Source of the DNA: Dolomedes plantarius
Taxonomy: Eukaryota > Arthropoda > Arachnida > Araneae > Dolomedidae
Length of the DNA stretch: 64,000 nt
Reading direction: 5' to 3'
Assembly: GCA_907164885.2 (NCBI GenBank)
Contig: OU015503.1
Span: 67,163,568 to 67,227,567 of the forward strand
The notes under the pieces are model-generated. The model saw only the letters and a list, made by a program, of their open reading frames with translations, ran no database searches and was not told the DNA's origin. Numbering within the stretch: the stretch's first letter is position 1; each line of letters starts with the position of its first letter. The translations under genes and the position numbers were made by a program. This document shows positions 24,646 to 36,699 of the stretch, piece by piece.

Positions 24646-27332
24646 TTAGCTCCTGAGGAGACACGCCCTAGGGCGTTTGTGATTAGCAGGGAGAGAATGG
24701 TCATAATCTGGCAATTCTGCAAGTACTTCATTACGAATGTTAGGAAGGGTTTCATAAAATTTTTTACAAATTTTATGAGCCTGTTTCGAGAAAGTGGAAA
24801 TGTCGAAGTCACGTCTGATTGTCGAATTCGACAGGTAACGGAATGCTCGGCGGATACGCCTGAGAGTTTTATTCTGGAAGATTTCAATTTTTTTAATGTG
24901 GGTTTGTGCGGCTGAAAACCACACCGGAGCAGCATATAGGGCGACGGGAAGTACACATTGCTTATAAAGTAGCACCTTGTGTCTCATAGACATATGGGGA
25001 CTGAAAAATAGAGTGCGGAGTTGCATGATGACAGCATCGCATTTGCTGACAATGTTAGTAATGTGGGGTTTCCATGTGAGTCTACGGTCCAGAGTTACGC
25101 CGAGATACTTCACTGTGTTTTCCCATTCGAGTGGGGAGTGATGAATATAAAGACGCGGAGGATTGCTGAAGCGATTACTGAAATAGATCGCGTGACACTT
25201 AGAAGGGTTGATTCGAATTTTCCAACGCGTGAACCAAGCTTCTAAGGTGTCGATATGACGCTGAATTTGAATAGTCAGGTAGTTTTCATTGTGAGAGGAG
25301 GAAAGGATAGCAGTGTCATCCGCATACATAGCGAGTAGAGTATTAACTCCAAGCGGTACATCGTTCACAAATAAGTTGAACAGGCTCGGTCCTAAGATCG
25401 AACCCTGTAAAATACCAGACGTGATGTACCTGTTCCGGGACAGATTGTTGTGTATGCGGACGTCAAAATTTCGATTATGAAGGTAGTTATAAATTAAGTG
25501 AATAAGACTGTCTGGCAGATTAGTTTGAATAAGTTTAAAGATGAGTCCCGGGTGCCAGACCTTGTCGAACGCGCATTTAATGTCGAGAAACAGAGCAGCG
25601 GTAGGTTGTTTACCCTGTAACCCGTCACGGGCAAATTCCACTACCCTAAGGAGCTGCTGCGTCGTGTTGTGCTCAGACCTAAAGCCAAACTGCTCTGGGA
25701 TGATAATATCGTGCTGGTCGAGGTGCTCATTGATTCTGTGAAGAATGACGCGCTCCGCCACCTTACTGAGGGAGCACAGCAAGCTGATTGGACGGTAACT
25801 CTGGGGAAGATTGCGGTCCCCCCTGGCTTGGGGATAGGGCAGATAATTGCAGTTTTCCAACACTTGGGGAAATAATTATATTTGAGGATAGCGTTAACAA
25901 TTACGGTGAAATAAAAAATTATATTGGTAGGGAGGTTTTTAACAATTAAGTTGTTAATGTTGTCTATGCCAGGGGCTTTTTTATTTTTAAGTTTTTGAAT
26001 AATGTCAGTTATTTCAAAGAAGTTAGTGGGGGAGGTAGGTTCAGAGGGTGGGGTGGAGAGAAAATTTTGCACAGTCGAGAGGACGAGTCTATCATTCTCC
26101 TCGTCGACTAGGTCATGATTTGGAGAGAACTGTTCTCTGTAAGTGTCAGCAATGGTGTTTGCTTTGTCTATGTCAGTCATTGCAACTCTGTGGGGGCCAT
26201 GAATGGGCGGAAAATTGGAATGCTGTTTACGCAAACGTCTGACAAATTGCCAAACGGAGTTATCATCAGGACTGAGGCCTTGAATGAATTCAGCCCATGT
26301 AGAGTTACGGAAAATTCGAATATCGCGACGAACGCGAGCGCGCAGGAGATGATAATTACTCCTGTGTTGGGGGAGGCGGGTAAATTGAAATAATTTTCGA
26401 GCCGCGTTACGATCCTTTATTAATTTAACAATATTTGGCGGGAGATTGTGGTAACGCGGCTTTTTCAAAGTATGCGTTGAGTTAGCCTTGGCGTATTCTA
26501 TAGTTTCTTTTAAGCTGTTGGTGGCGTGCTCTATGTCCTCAGGACAACGAATGATGGGGAAGTAGAGGGTAGAATATTGTAATATTTCTTGGAACTGCTT
26601 CCAATTAGTGCGGGTGGGGGGGGGGAAGGGTTTTGAATATCGACTTGACGATCAAAATTTATTAATACAGGAAGGTGATCAGAGTCAAATAGGTCTAAAG
26701 TTTCAACAGTATAAGGGTAGGGGATATTTTTGGTTAGAGCAAGGTCGATAGTACTGGAGCCCGAAACATAAAAATGGGTGGGGGTAGGGGGGATAATTAA
26801 GTTAACATTAGGATTGTCACTGATAAATTTATGAAGAGCACGCCCAGAACGGTTTGAGTTTCGGCAGTTCCAAGCTGTATTGTGTGCGTTGAAATCACCC
26901 GCCACAATACAGTAGTTACTGGTATTTAGGATATTGTTAAAGTCAGAGCACAGGAAGGATTTATTGGGGGGGAATATAGATAGAAGAAATTAAGATTTTA
27001 TTGACTCTGTCAGGGAGTAACATAATAGATGTGCTCTCCACGTTAGTGGTATTTATGTTATTAATTTTAAAATGTTCGAGGCCCCTACGGACATAAATTG
27101 CAGTGCCACCTCCAGGCTGATGAGTATTAGGGGGGCGAGGGCGGTCGGTCCTGTAGAGCGAGTAGTTACAAATGTTAAAGCGCCAAGGTGCTTGAAATCT
27201 AGTTTCTTGTATCAGGGAAACGTCTATATTCGAATTTTCCATGAACTCCCTGAATTCATTCATTTTGTTTGAAAGGCTGTTAGCATTCCAGAATAAAACC
27301 CGCAGTGAACGATTAGTGGAGCGACTACTCAT
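24646..27332 (-). pseudogene. ORF2: apurinic-like endonuclease and reverse transcriptase (frame breaks at G/C runs)
   Basis: ORF2 nicks the target and copies the element RNA there. The ATG at 27332 lies in the shared string ATGAGTAG with the ORF1 stop. Endonuclease: LRVLFWNANSLSNKMNEF and SLIQETRF (catalytic Glu), MAGDFNAHNTAWNC (Asp/Asn), DSDHLPVL (Asp-His). Reverse transcriptase: CPIPKPG, YRPISLLCSLSKVAERVI, AALFLDIKCAFDKVWHPGL, SGILQGSILGPSLFNLF and MYADDTAIL with the catalytic YADD. The C-terminus ends at 24646 without RNase H. Three breaks, at the G7 run 26966-26972, the G10 run 26616-26625 and the C6 run near 25817-25822 (plus strand), separate four open pieces. No other stop interrupts the pieces. 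All catalytic residues appear present. Confidence 0.85.
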
Positions 27333-29111
27333 GACCGGTTGGTGGATCTAAGTATAATGCAATTTCATTGAATACAGCCACCATTTTGGAAAATACATCA
27401 GTTTGTGTGCGCATGTGTGCCGAGATTCTCTTGAAGAGAAGCATAATATCGGCAATATTATAATCGGACATGAAGTCCTTAATGGCACGAATTATGGTTG
27501 CAAATTCAGCGAAACTTGAAGTTGGCCGCTCGTCATGAGCAGATTCTCCACTCTGAGTTGAAGCAGTTGCTACTGGGGCAGCACTAGGGATGGTGTCATT
27601 ACGCGCTTTCGGATTGGATCTCCTAGGCGCGCTCTGATTGGGTGAATTTCGATCCGACCCGAGGTTATAAAGGGGGGTGTCTTCGGCATTTCCCTGGATG
27701 TCGAAGCAGTACTCGTTTCACTATCAACAGAGGAAGCTATGGGGATTTTCCATGCCGATGTTTTAGGTGGGGGAGCAGGGATAAAGACAACAGGTTTCTT
27801 GTTGTTAGTGGAAGGATTGGAGCTAATTTGTGCGGACTTAGGGTCCTTAACTTTAAGTTTATTCTTATTCTTGGGGTTAAGGGGACACCCTCTGTAGTTG
27901 GCTGTGTGATTTCCCTTGCAGTTGGCACAGCAAGTTTTATCATCAGAGTCCTTCAGAAGGCATTCCCCTGGGACGTGAGATCCCCCACACTTTACACAGC
28001 GTGGGGAAAGTTTGCAGTTCATCGAAGAGTGTCCGAACATCTGACACCTGTAACATTGGCTAACGCCAGTTTGAGTGTAGTGTTCTAAAGACACTCTTAA
28101 ATAATTAATTTTAGTTAGGGAGCTTCGATTATCAAGGTTTGGGGAGGGCCTGACAGCCACCAAAAATAAAGGCATGGGACGCTTAGTTTTGCGATTTGTG
28201 AGATATGCTACTTTGATCGGCTCAACGCCGATTATACGTAGCGCATCCTCAATATCGCTGGTGGGGGTACATACAGGGAGACCACGCAGAACATATTTCT
28301 TTGGACGCTCGGATCTAGGATCCAGCGTTCTAAAGGGTATTTTCTGGCTGTCCAGGAAGTTTTGTATATTTCTGTAGGATTCTACAGAATTAATATTTAC
28401 TTTGATTAGGGAGCCGGTGAGCGATGCTTCGACATCCTTCGACATTTCATTAATGGTCTTAATAATTGTACGCCAGTTTTCACTGACCTCGAAAAAGACA
28501 TGACATCTTTTCGAGGGTGATTTGGCTTTGCTATTATCATTTCCTTCGGTATTTTGGGTATCCATAACGGATTCCACAGTTTCAAAGGGGTGGGTAGTTG
28601 GAATCTCACTTTCGTCGGTTAATCCGGCTAATTTATTTTGAGTGGAAACATTTACTTCGATACTTTCCTTAGAAAGTTTCCGTTTTCTTTGATATTGCAT
28701 AAGGACAGGAACGTGATCAATTATGGTGATCCTAACATGATGTTGTGCTAAAAGATCGTTAATATCTTTGCTATAAACATCATAAAATTGCCGGAATAAA
28801 TTGAGGGCCAGGTAATCGTCAATATTAGTACTATGGCTTCTGAGCACACTATGCAGAGATTCCAAAAACATACTCACGGAATGAGCATCTTTTTCTCCAG
28901 TAGCTCTGATGACGGTTCTCGAGAAAGCCAGGAACTTGGAAATCAGCTCGTAGTAGGGCCAGTCTCTTGGGAAGTTATCATCATAGTAAAAAACTTGTTC
29001 GTCAACAGTAGGTGTAGGGTCAATAGTAGGCAAGGGGGTAACCATTGCACGGTCGGTGGGGTTATCCGGGACATACCCCGGAGTCACAGCCGTGCTTTCC
29101 GCACACTCCAT
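27325..29111 (-). CDS. ORF1: Gag-like nucleic-acid-binding protein with three zinc knuckles (one frameshift)
   Basis: Jockey-type ORF1 proteins coat the element RNA and carry it to the nucleus. The first ATG is at 29111 (an upstream TTG in the same frame gives a longer reading from 29129). In the numbering of that longer reading, about 200-270 is an RRM-like/PRE_C2HC region, with RPKKYVLRGLPVCTPTSDIE at its core near 275-294. Zinc knuckles follow: CYRCQMFGHSSMNC near 359-372 (CX2CX4HX4C), CVKCGGSHVPGEC near 378-390, and CANCKGNHTANYRGC near 401-415. The uninterrupted frame ends at 27570. A one-base shift at the poly-C run near 27675 opens a frame that continues to a stop at 27325, overlapping the ORF2 start. 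The protein is therefore about 600 residues if the shift is an error. Confidence 0.85.
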
Positions 29112-29560
29112 ACAAAATCCAAAATCCAAAACGCATCCAAAATAGCAAAAGCAAGCGAAAAGCTGCCACTAAAACTGGCCCGTCACTCACACGCAGGATT
29201 GAAAAATCCCCGTGAGGTCACAAGCACAGAAGTAGAGGCACGTGAGAGGCTTAGAGAGAGCTAAGTGGTGAGCGACCGATCTCCACGGAGTCCGGTGGCA
29301 GAATCTATGACGTATGACGGATTCTTGAATACTCACGTTTGTCAAACCTCTTATAGGACCATAGGAAATGGATCGCAACTGCAATTCCTGGGCCACGCCC
29401 TCAATTGCAGACTTTCAGGTAATAAGCAGAGGGGAACCATTAGAAACAGAGTATAGGAAAGGAGTGAAATGATTGGATGGCTGCTAATCCGTGAGTTCAT
29501 ACTACAAGAAAAAGTGAGTAACCATCTTGCAGGGCAGTAGAAAAGAGGGTCTATCAGAGC
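29112..29560 (-). promoter_or_regulatory. Jockey 5' region (presumed internal promoter area)
   Basis: Sequence upstream of ORF1. By analogy Jockey elements carry an internal, TATA-less promoter here, but I cannot point to a motif. The part at about 29355-29420 (CCATAGGAAATGGATCGCAA, GGGCCACGCCCTCAA) has a relative at 40140-40190, so some of this area may be another repeat rather than element. Confidence 0.4.
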
Positions 29561-29844
29561 TCGAGATATAGTTGCAGCAACATGCAATCCATTGTTATCA
29601 GGTTGTATTGTGAGGCTTGGTGGATTCTATCTTTTAAGGTCGTACTTAGGCTGCATTGGGTAGATAATGCCTGGAAGTGGGTTAAAATAAATACTAACTT
29701 TGATGTATGCACTTCGTCAGTAGAAAAAATGTTACTTAGCCATGCATACGGTAGTCCTAGCTCATTTATTTACCCAAATACTTTAACAAAAATAATTTTT
29801 CATGGCATGGAGATATCTGATTTGGAATGTAATAATCTCTATGA

Positions 29845-30012
29845 TTTGTTTAGAGATTTTGAAGGCTTTTTGTGCTTTTGCAAATAACCTGGGAAATATT
29901 AACTTTATATAAAAAAAGTTTAATACAAAAGTTAAAGAACATTAAATTGTATACAAAAAAGATCAAATAAGTTTTGTCGTAACCCTAACACGAGCCAAAT
30001 TATTGACTATTA
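29845..30012 (+). repeat. dispersed repeat family W, copy 2
   Basis: Matches 23870-24010. The segment 29561-29845 just to its left has no recognised content. Confidence 0.5.
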
Positions 30013-30219
30013 TATGCGCATTGATAATGGAGGTAGCGTCCAAATAGACGAGTAAAATTGTTAGTTAACCTAGAAGCAATTGTAATATAATTTCTGTGAA
30101 TGGATTTTAATGTAAAAATGTCAGAAAAAAACTATGGTGAAAAGTCTACCACTCCCTGGAGGTGCGTAGGCCAAATATGGTGGATTTTTCAAAATGGCCG
30201 CCGTACATTTTTAGGTTTA

Positions 30220-30649
30220 TCTATACTAATAAAGGGACAAGTGGAAGTCGAGAGATCACGTGACCGTAACTCATCCGGGCGGACCACTCCTCGAAAAAAA
30301 TGGCCGACAAATATACAGGAAACGGTGTAATTTTTTTTCTCATGAAAGTACATAAATGTTACATATTTGGAAAGAGCTTCGAAAACTGATAATTTTTTCT
30401 GCGTACACTTATTCTGTTAATTCAATAGTTTTAGAGATATTTTCATTCTAAAATCACTCACTGCTGAGAAACCAAATCATCTGGTGCAGTGGTGCTGCCA
30501 TCTGTCGGCAGCGACGGGAATGAAAATTGAAAGGAATTTATTCCCTTGAATTTAATACATTTGTAGGCTTTTTTTTTCTTTTGTGGGGCCCGAAGTACAT
30601 AAATATGTTACACGGATGGCTTGAGCGTAGCTAGGCGAAGCCCGGCTAG
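30220..30649 (+). mobile_element. non-autonomous Helitron, family A, copy 2
   Basis: A 430-bp element inserted between A (30219) and T (30650). It begins TCTATACTAATAAAGGGAC and ends GGCGAAGCCCGGCTAG. It is nearly identical to 12460-12894 over its whole length and has no coding capacity. Confidence 0.93.
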
Positions 30650-30934
30650 TAGCCAATAAGTCCTAAAGTATTACAAGAAGCTTAAATGTGTAAATTAGCA
30701 AAATTTAAAGAATTAAATTGCTCAAATTTCACTATATAAAAAGCCTTTTTAGTAACATTTTATTAAGAAATTATTTTTCCTAAACAATTGTAAACTGTTA
30801 TTGGTGTTCAGGAAATTTAGTTTTATTGATTTTAGTTGGCAGTAATAATTGTTTTGTTCCAGCTGACAGTATTGTGTGATACGGTGATATCAATTGTTGT
30901 TGGCAGACTGAATTTTGTTTTCGAAGCGGAGTGC

Positions 30935-32455
30935 CTTGGTCGTGTCGACTTTATCTCCTGTAAACAAGTTAAATGTAAGTGCTCAGTAGTTAAAATTTAA
31001 GTAACGAATTAAGAATATTAAGGTAAAAATAACGCAAAAAACAGAAGTAATTACTGTAAAGAAAGTCAATACAGAAAAGTTAAATTTAATAGAAAATACT
31101 TAGAGTTTCAAGGTAAAAAGATTAAAAAGAAAAATTAGAAAAGACTTTAATGATCCACGGAAAAAAGTAATAAAGTTAAGAGAAAGCCCTAAAAAGCAGA
31201 TAAGCATAAGAATACAAAAATATTTTTATTTACTTTTATTTGTTTTCCAAATTTTTTTTGAATTTTTAATGGTTTTAGGATTTTTTTGATTTGTTTTATA
31301 ATTTTGCGAATTCGAGGTCAACCGGAACTGCAATGAAAAAAAGGCCCTCCCCAGGACCACACACTTTGTATTGAGATAATTACGGAGTTCTAAGGGGGAG
31401 AGCTAAAAATAGCAGTAGCGCGAATTTGGAAAAATCACGACACCGGCTGGGATCGATCCCACAACGTGAGCGATTACAGGCCAGCGCGTAAGCACGGTGC
31501 TACGGCGGTACGCAAAGAAGGAAGAAAAATGCGAAGAGTATCAAGGTAGGAGATTAACGTTAGCACTTAAGAAGATACGCCCTAGGGCGCTTACGATTAG
31601 CACGGAGGGAAAAGTCGTAGTCTGGGAACTAAGCAAGTATCTCATTACGAAGATTAGGCAAGTTATTATAAAATCTCTTAGAGATCTAATGCGACTGTTG
31701 CGTGAAAGACAGAATGCCGAAGTCTCTCCTAATTGTCTTATTATACTGGGAATATACATTCTCAAAACAGAGAGCGAAGTGTAAGGGAAAGCGGTGATTT
31801 ATTGGTCCCCTAACCGAGCGGAGGTTTTATGGCGTCCCTCGTCCCTTTGATGATTTGTCCTCAGACGCTCCGCAGAGCGGTTTTAAGACAAAAGATCAAA
31901 GTAACGAAATACTTCCACGTTGGAGGGGGGGGGGACTAATCGACACCAAAATGTGTCAAGAGGTGACGGGGGGAGCTTATTCGCAGCTTACTCGCGTATG
32001 TGTAGTTGTAGCTTCAGGCATGTAGCGAAAGGCTCGGCGAATTCGCCTGAGGGTTTTGTTTTGGACGACTTCCAGCTTGTTAATGTGGCTCTTAGCAGCA
32101 GAAAGCCACACAGGGATGACATAAAGGGCTATAGATAGAACACATTACTTAAAATGTAGGACTTTGTTTTTCATTGAGAGGTGACGACCATAGATGAGAC
32201 TACCGAATTACGCTTCTGCAGCATTGCATTTCATAACGGTGTTCGAAACATGGGGATTCCAGGTTAATTTTCGATCCAGAGTCACACCAAGATACTTGAC
32301 AGTGCTTCCCCATTCACGTGGGGAGTTATGAAGAAAAAGACGAGGAGGATTGAGATAGCTATTACTGAAAAAGATCCCGTGACACTTCGAGGGATTGGTT
32401 TTAATTTTCCAGCGCGTAAACCAATGCTCTAAAGTGTCTAAGTTGTCTAGGATAT
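30935..32455 (-). mobile_element. 5'-truncated, decayed relative of the Jockey element
   Basis: In sense (minus) orientation it retains only the C-terminal part of ORF2 (about 32455-31541, riddled with stops and a lower-similarity insert near 31765-31960) and the 3' region. The tail of ORF2 aligns with 24646-25300 of the full element. The 3' region shows the same order: tRNA-like module (31438-31511), AGGGCCTTTTTTT (about 31340), TTTATCTCCTGTA (about 30950). The left end at 32455 is where similarity stops, as expected from incomplete reverse transcription. Confidence 0.8.
31438..31511 (-). other. tRNA-like module in the 3' region of the truncated Jockey relative
   Basis: Box A CGTAGCACCGTGC and box B GTGGGATCGATCCCA keep the spacing seen in the full element. 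Sequence between the boxes differs considerably, so the two elements belong to different subfamilies while keeping the module. Confidence 0.7.
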
Positions 32456-32533
32456 GCTTGTGTTCAGTAGTGTTGTTGTAATTGAATTTAAGTGCGTTAA
32501 AAAAAGTTTTTCATTGTGTCTTTTAATCCCCTC

Positions 32534-33330
32534 TAGTATGATCATACCTGATAAAAATGGACAAATATGTATTATTTGTGAAATAATTATACATGACAGT
32601 TGTGAGGTGTCGTATCTTACTGAAAAAGGAGTTGAAGGAATACACAGAACATGTAAGGTACAAAAAGTACGAAAAGCAAAATTTCATGTTACAGTTGGAC
32701 AAAAAGTTCATAAAAAATGTAGAGCGCAGTTTATTAATTTGAAGTCCCCATTTAACAAACAGGAGAATGAACCCAGTTCTTCACGTTCGACACGTTAAAG
32801 TGAAACATAGTTTGATTTCAAAAACAATGTTTTTTGTGGGCAGCTGAATTAAGCGTAATATATAAGCAGAGGAAAAGAAACGAGTGGTTTGAATTTGGAT
32901 GCTAAACTTAAGAACGTCGGTGCTAGAAAAGTGCAATGAACATAATGATGAATGGGTCAAGAAAGTCAAAATACGGCTTCTAAATTTATATGATTTACCT
33001 GCTACAGATGCACGTTATTACAAACAGTGTCTAGTAAGCTTTAGAAATGGAAAATCAATACCACAACAACTTAGTGACATTCCTAAAGCTCCACGAGATC
33101 GACCAGAGTATGAAGTACGTCATGAAGCCTTTTAAAAGGTTATAATGTACATGAGAGAAAACGATGAAGAGCAATTTACCATTAGAGACTTAACTAATGA
33201 AATGAAAGGGATTTCTTCCTGGAACCTGCGAATATGAACCTTATTCAGTCAAGTTTATGAAACGGAAGCTAACTTATTATTTTAAAAGTAGAAAAGTTGC
33301 AATCGGCAATGTTATCATAAAATAAATATT
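32534..33330 (+). pseudogene. relic of an unidentified cysteine-containing protein
   Basis: Plus-strand pieces in different frames appear to belong to one protein. The first is GQICIICEIIIHDSCEVSYL (a CxxC near the start), with GQKVHKKCRAQFIN at about 32692-32737. Next come CNEHNDEWVKKVKIRLLNLY, LPATDARYYKQCLVSFRNGK and APRDRPEYEVRHEAF at 32930-33135. Last is a shifted piece with YSVKFMKRKL near 33240-33270. Stops and frame changes show it is dead. I recall similar multicopy hypothetical proteins in arthropod genomes, but I know no function. An AATAAA-like end near 33320 and the lack of introns would fit a retroposed copy. Confidence 0.55.
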
Positions 33331-33490
33331 CGTTTTCTCTTAATTTGCTAGTAAAAGCTTGATTGTACGTTTTCAAGCAGAAAGTAAAAATGTACAACTT
33401 TAAGAATTTCTCGTTGTGAATCCTTTTATTTTAGAATGGTTTTTAGCCAATATACCGTAGTGAAAAATTCGGTAGCATTTTTCGTTTTGA

Positions 33491-34011
<521 letters not shown>

Positions 34012-34012
<1 letters not shown>

Positions 34013-35826
34013 TTTTATGGACACGCCGTCTTGGAATGAGCTGCAATTGAAAATTTATACGCATCCAAAGTGCCCATCAACAATGTGTAGGCGATAAGTA
34101 CACTGGATGGAAAAGAATACTACTGATTACTATGTAGGTCCTCCCACGGGGGTGTGTTCTATATACATTTTTTCAAAAGTTCGAGTACTCTAAATTTTGT
34201 ACCGCGCTCAGTTCTTTCCGTTCAGAGCTGGATAACTGTACTTGGTCAGTCATTAGCAAAAACAAACTTTGAGAAATTCAACAATTTCATCTCTTTTCCT
34301 TGTAGAGTAATTTTTGGCTAAGTCTTGCTAAGAAACCCATGACAAAGGCAAAAATTAAATCCAAGGTTGCTATGTACGTTGGTATTTATATCCTTTTACC
34401 TAACATCATAAAGTACTGCTTAATCTATTCCTATTTAAATTTAATTCTATCTCCCCCCTCTCTTTGACAAAATAACTAAATATATGTAATGTCGAGTAAC
34501 AATACAGCTTTAAATCAAATATAATGTAGGTTCAAAATTTCATTCAATATAAACTTTGACACGGCGTCAAAGAAAAGAGAGATGCTTCATTTTTATTTAT
34601 AGAGGCGGACGTGGCATTTTTCTTAAAACTCTTCATGACAAATTTTGTTGAAAAGTGAGAGATATAAAAATAATGATTAAACATGACAGCGGGCTGGGAA
34701 CTAGAAGGGATATTAATCTAGTTTTTCAACAGACAAATGCAATTTTTCTCACCAATCTTGATGACTAAATTTGTCAGAAACTAGGGAATATAAAAGATGA
34801 TTGTGGTAGTAATCCATAAAGATGCTTCAAAGCTATTTTATGTGCTGAAATTTATTGCTTCAATTTCTGCCATTTGAAAGTTTTATGGTCAGAACCTGAA
34901 AATTTTTTACTTTAAAGGTCACGAGGAGGAACTTTCGATAAGCATATATTTTTTAGTTTTTGCTTTAAAGAATAAAATTTTTTTTTCCAAGAATAGTACT
35001 TAGTCTTGACTTGATTTTGACTACCCGTGACCTGTAGGGTTACTTGTTATCCATAGAATTTCAGGTATTAAAGTTACTTCAATACTGCAATAAAATGAAA
35101 GTTTATTTTCAGAAAATGAAGTAAAATAATACGTAATTGGTAATAATAATTCACAAATCGGAATTCATTATTGCTCATGATTTTGAGAAGTAACATGCAT
35201 GATCGGAAGAAATTAGTATTTATGATAACATTTTTCAAAAGTTTTCTAACATTCTTCGTTGTCTTACAAAATCAAATAAGCCTTTTTTTTTTCTTACTTA
35301 AAAAAATAAGGTAGTTGAGCTTTAAACAAGATCTATATAAGACTCAAAAGATTAGAGTTGTTAAATCTGAAATCTTTGCTGTAAACTTAATTAACACAAT
35401 CTGAAACATGGTTAAAAATGCCTGCAATTCCGATATGTCACCGAATTAGAGGGCCGAATTCTCGCCAAATGTTGGAAATCATTAAATTTTCCTTTTATTT
35501 GAAGAATATAATTTGCCTTTAATCACGAAATAATATCGCAAACCTGCAAAATCGCCAAATGCTAATCAAATAGAATATTTAAAATTATAGTTTTAAAAGC
35601 ATTTGATAATAGGTTAGATCTGGCCAGATTTTAAAGAAATTTGTTTAATTGAGATTATACAATTTCTGCCAATTATATGACCTAGGATTTTTGTGGTATT
35701 CCATCACAGACAAATTGAGAGCTTTAGTATTATGTAATATTTTAACAATTCAAATTTTTCTTTCTTTCTAGGAAACAAAGAAAGCAAGTGTGAAATACAT
35801 AATTTGCTTTGTCATTTTATAATAAA
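34012..35826. other. no recognised feature
   Basis: About 1.8 kb of AT-rich sequence without recognised genes, repeats or element ends. Confidence 0.4.
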
Positions 35827-36687
35827 CTAGCGGCCCGTCCCGACTTTGTCCGGGTTGAACAAAATATTATACCTATAAATTTCCAGTTGATAGCCAATAA
35901 AGTGTAAATCTTTTTGTACACCTTAAATGTCCAATAAAAAGCGTAGTTCCAAATGTAGTTTTCTTCAATAAACCCTTTAACGTTGCCAGTTTCAAAAATC
36001 CTTTTTGTATTTATCAATACCTCCTCTACTTGAATCTTAAAAATATTAAACCTTTTCCTTACGGGGTGGGATAGCATATATCCGAAGCACATACTCTCGA
36101 AAAATACGGTGTGATGTCGGCAGAGATATAGTCTCGAATTCCACTTCGTTGTGACTTTCCTAACGGCTTTGCCCCCAAAGAACAATTGGGTGACATTCTG
36201 GGAACGGAGGGTGAAACTTGCTGAAAAGGACTGAATAATAATCTTTTGTCGTTCTAGCTAGAGGCTGTTTCTTTTCAGGCGAGAGACATCAGAAGGGCGG
36301 TTCACCCGCGGTTCATCCATTTTCTGCCTTTTCAGAGATGAAAGAGTTACGGAGTGCCGATGAACTACTATTGAAATTCTTCTTCAATAGTAAGAAAGCA
36401 ATAAGAAAACAATTAACCACTCTTTGGTCCCCCACTGGGTCTACTCCCTGACCCCCCACGCTGAATGTCCCCCACGTAAAATGGGGATAGGAAGTAGATA
36501 ACATTTTCCCATTGTAAAGAGCGATTTCGGAAAACGGACCCCGTAAGCTAAAGGGTGTTGCTATGGTTACTTGACTGTGGTTGACAAAGGAAAAGATGTA
36601 AGGTACATTTTAATGTACAAAAGTTGTACATTACCCACCACATAAAAATCTACTCTCTCTTTTTATATATTATTATAGAAGTATAGA
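35827..36687 (-). mobile_element. non-autonomous Helitron, family C
   Basis: An 861-bp element between A (35826) and T (36688). On the minus strand it starts TCTATACTTCTATAATAATA and ends CCCGGACAAAGTCGGGACGG then GCCGCTAG. The stem-loop before CTAG is clear. No helicase ORF. The 122-codon minus-strand reading at 35817-36185 has no recognisable domain. Confidence 0.9.
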
Positions 36688-36699
36688 TACACATTGGTA

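Larger units (their letters stand above)
24110..29560 (-). mobile_element. near full-length Jockey-type non-LTR retrotransposon
   Basis: Sense is the minus strand: 5' region (about 29560-29112), ORF1 (gag-like), ORF2 (endonuclease and reverse transcriptase), then about 500 bases of 3' region containing a tRNA-like module. Overall about 5.4 kb. ORF2 lacks RNase H and ORF1 has a PRE_C2HC-like region followed by zinc knuckles, as in Jockey and its relatives. The 3' limit is set by similarity to the truncated relative at 30935-32455 (CTCAGTAGTTAAAxTTTAA and TTTATCTCCxGTA are shared). The 5' limit is approximate, and I found no target-site duplication. Confidence 0.85.

Noticed and set aside
28833..29264. 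143-codon plus-strand ORF and other plus-strand ORFs between 24600 and 29460
   Set aside because: Antisense to the Jockey ORFs, with no recognisable domain.
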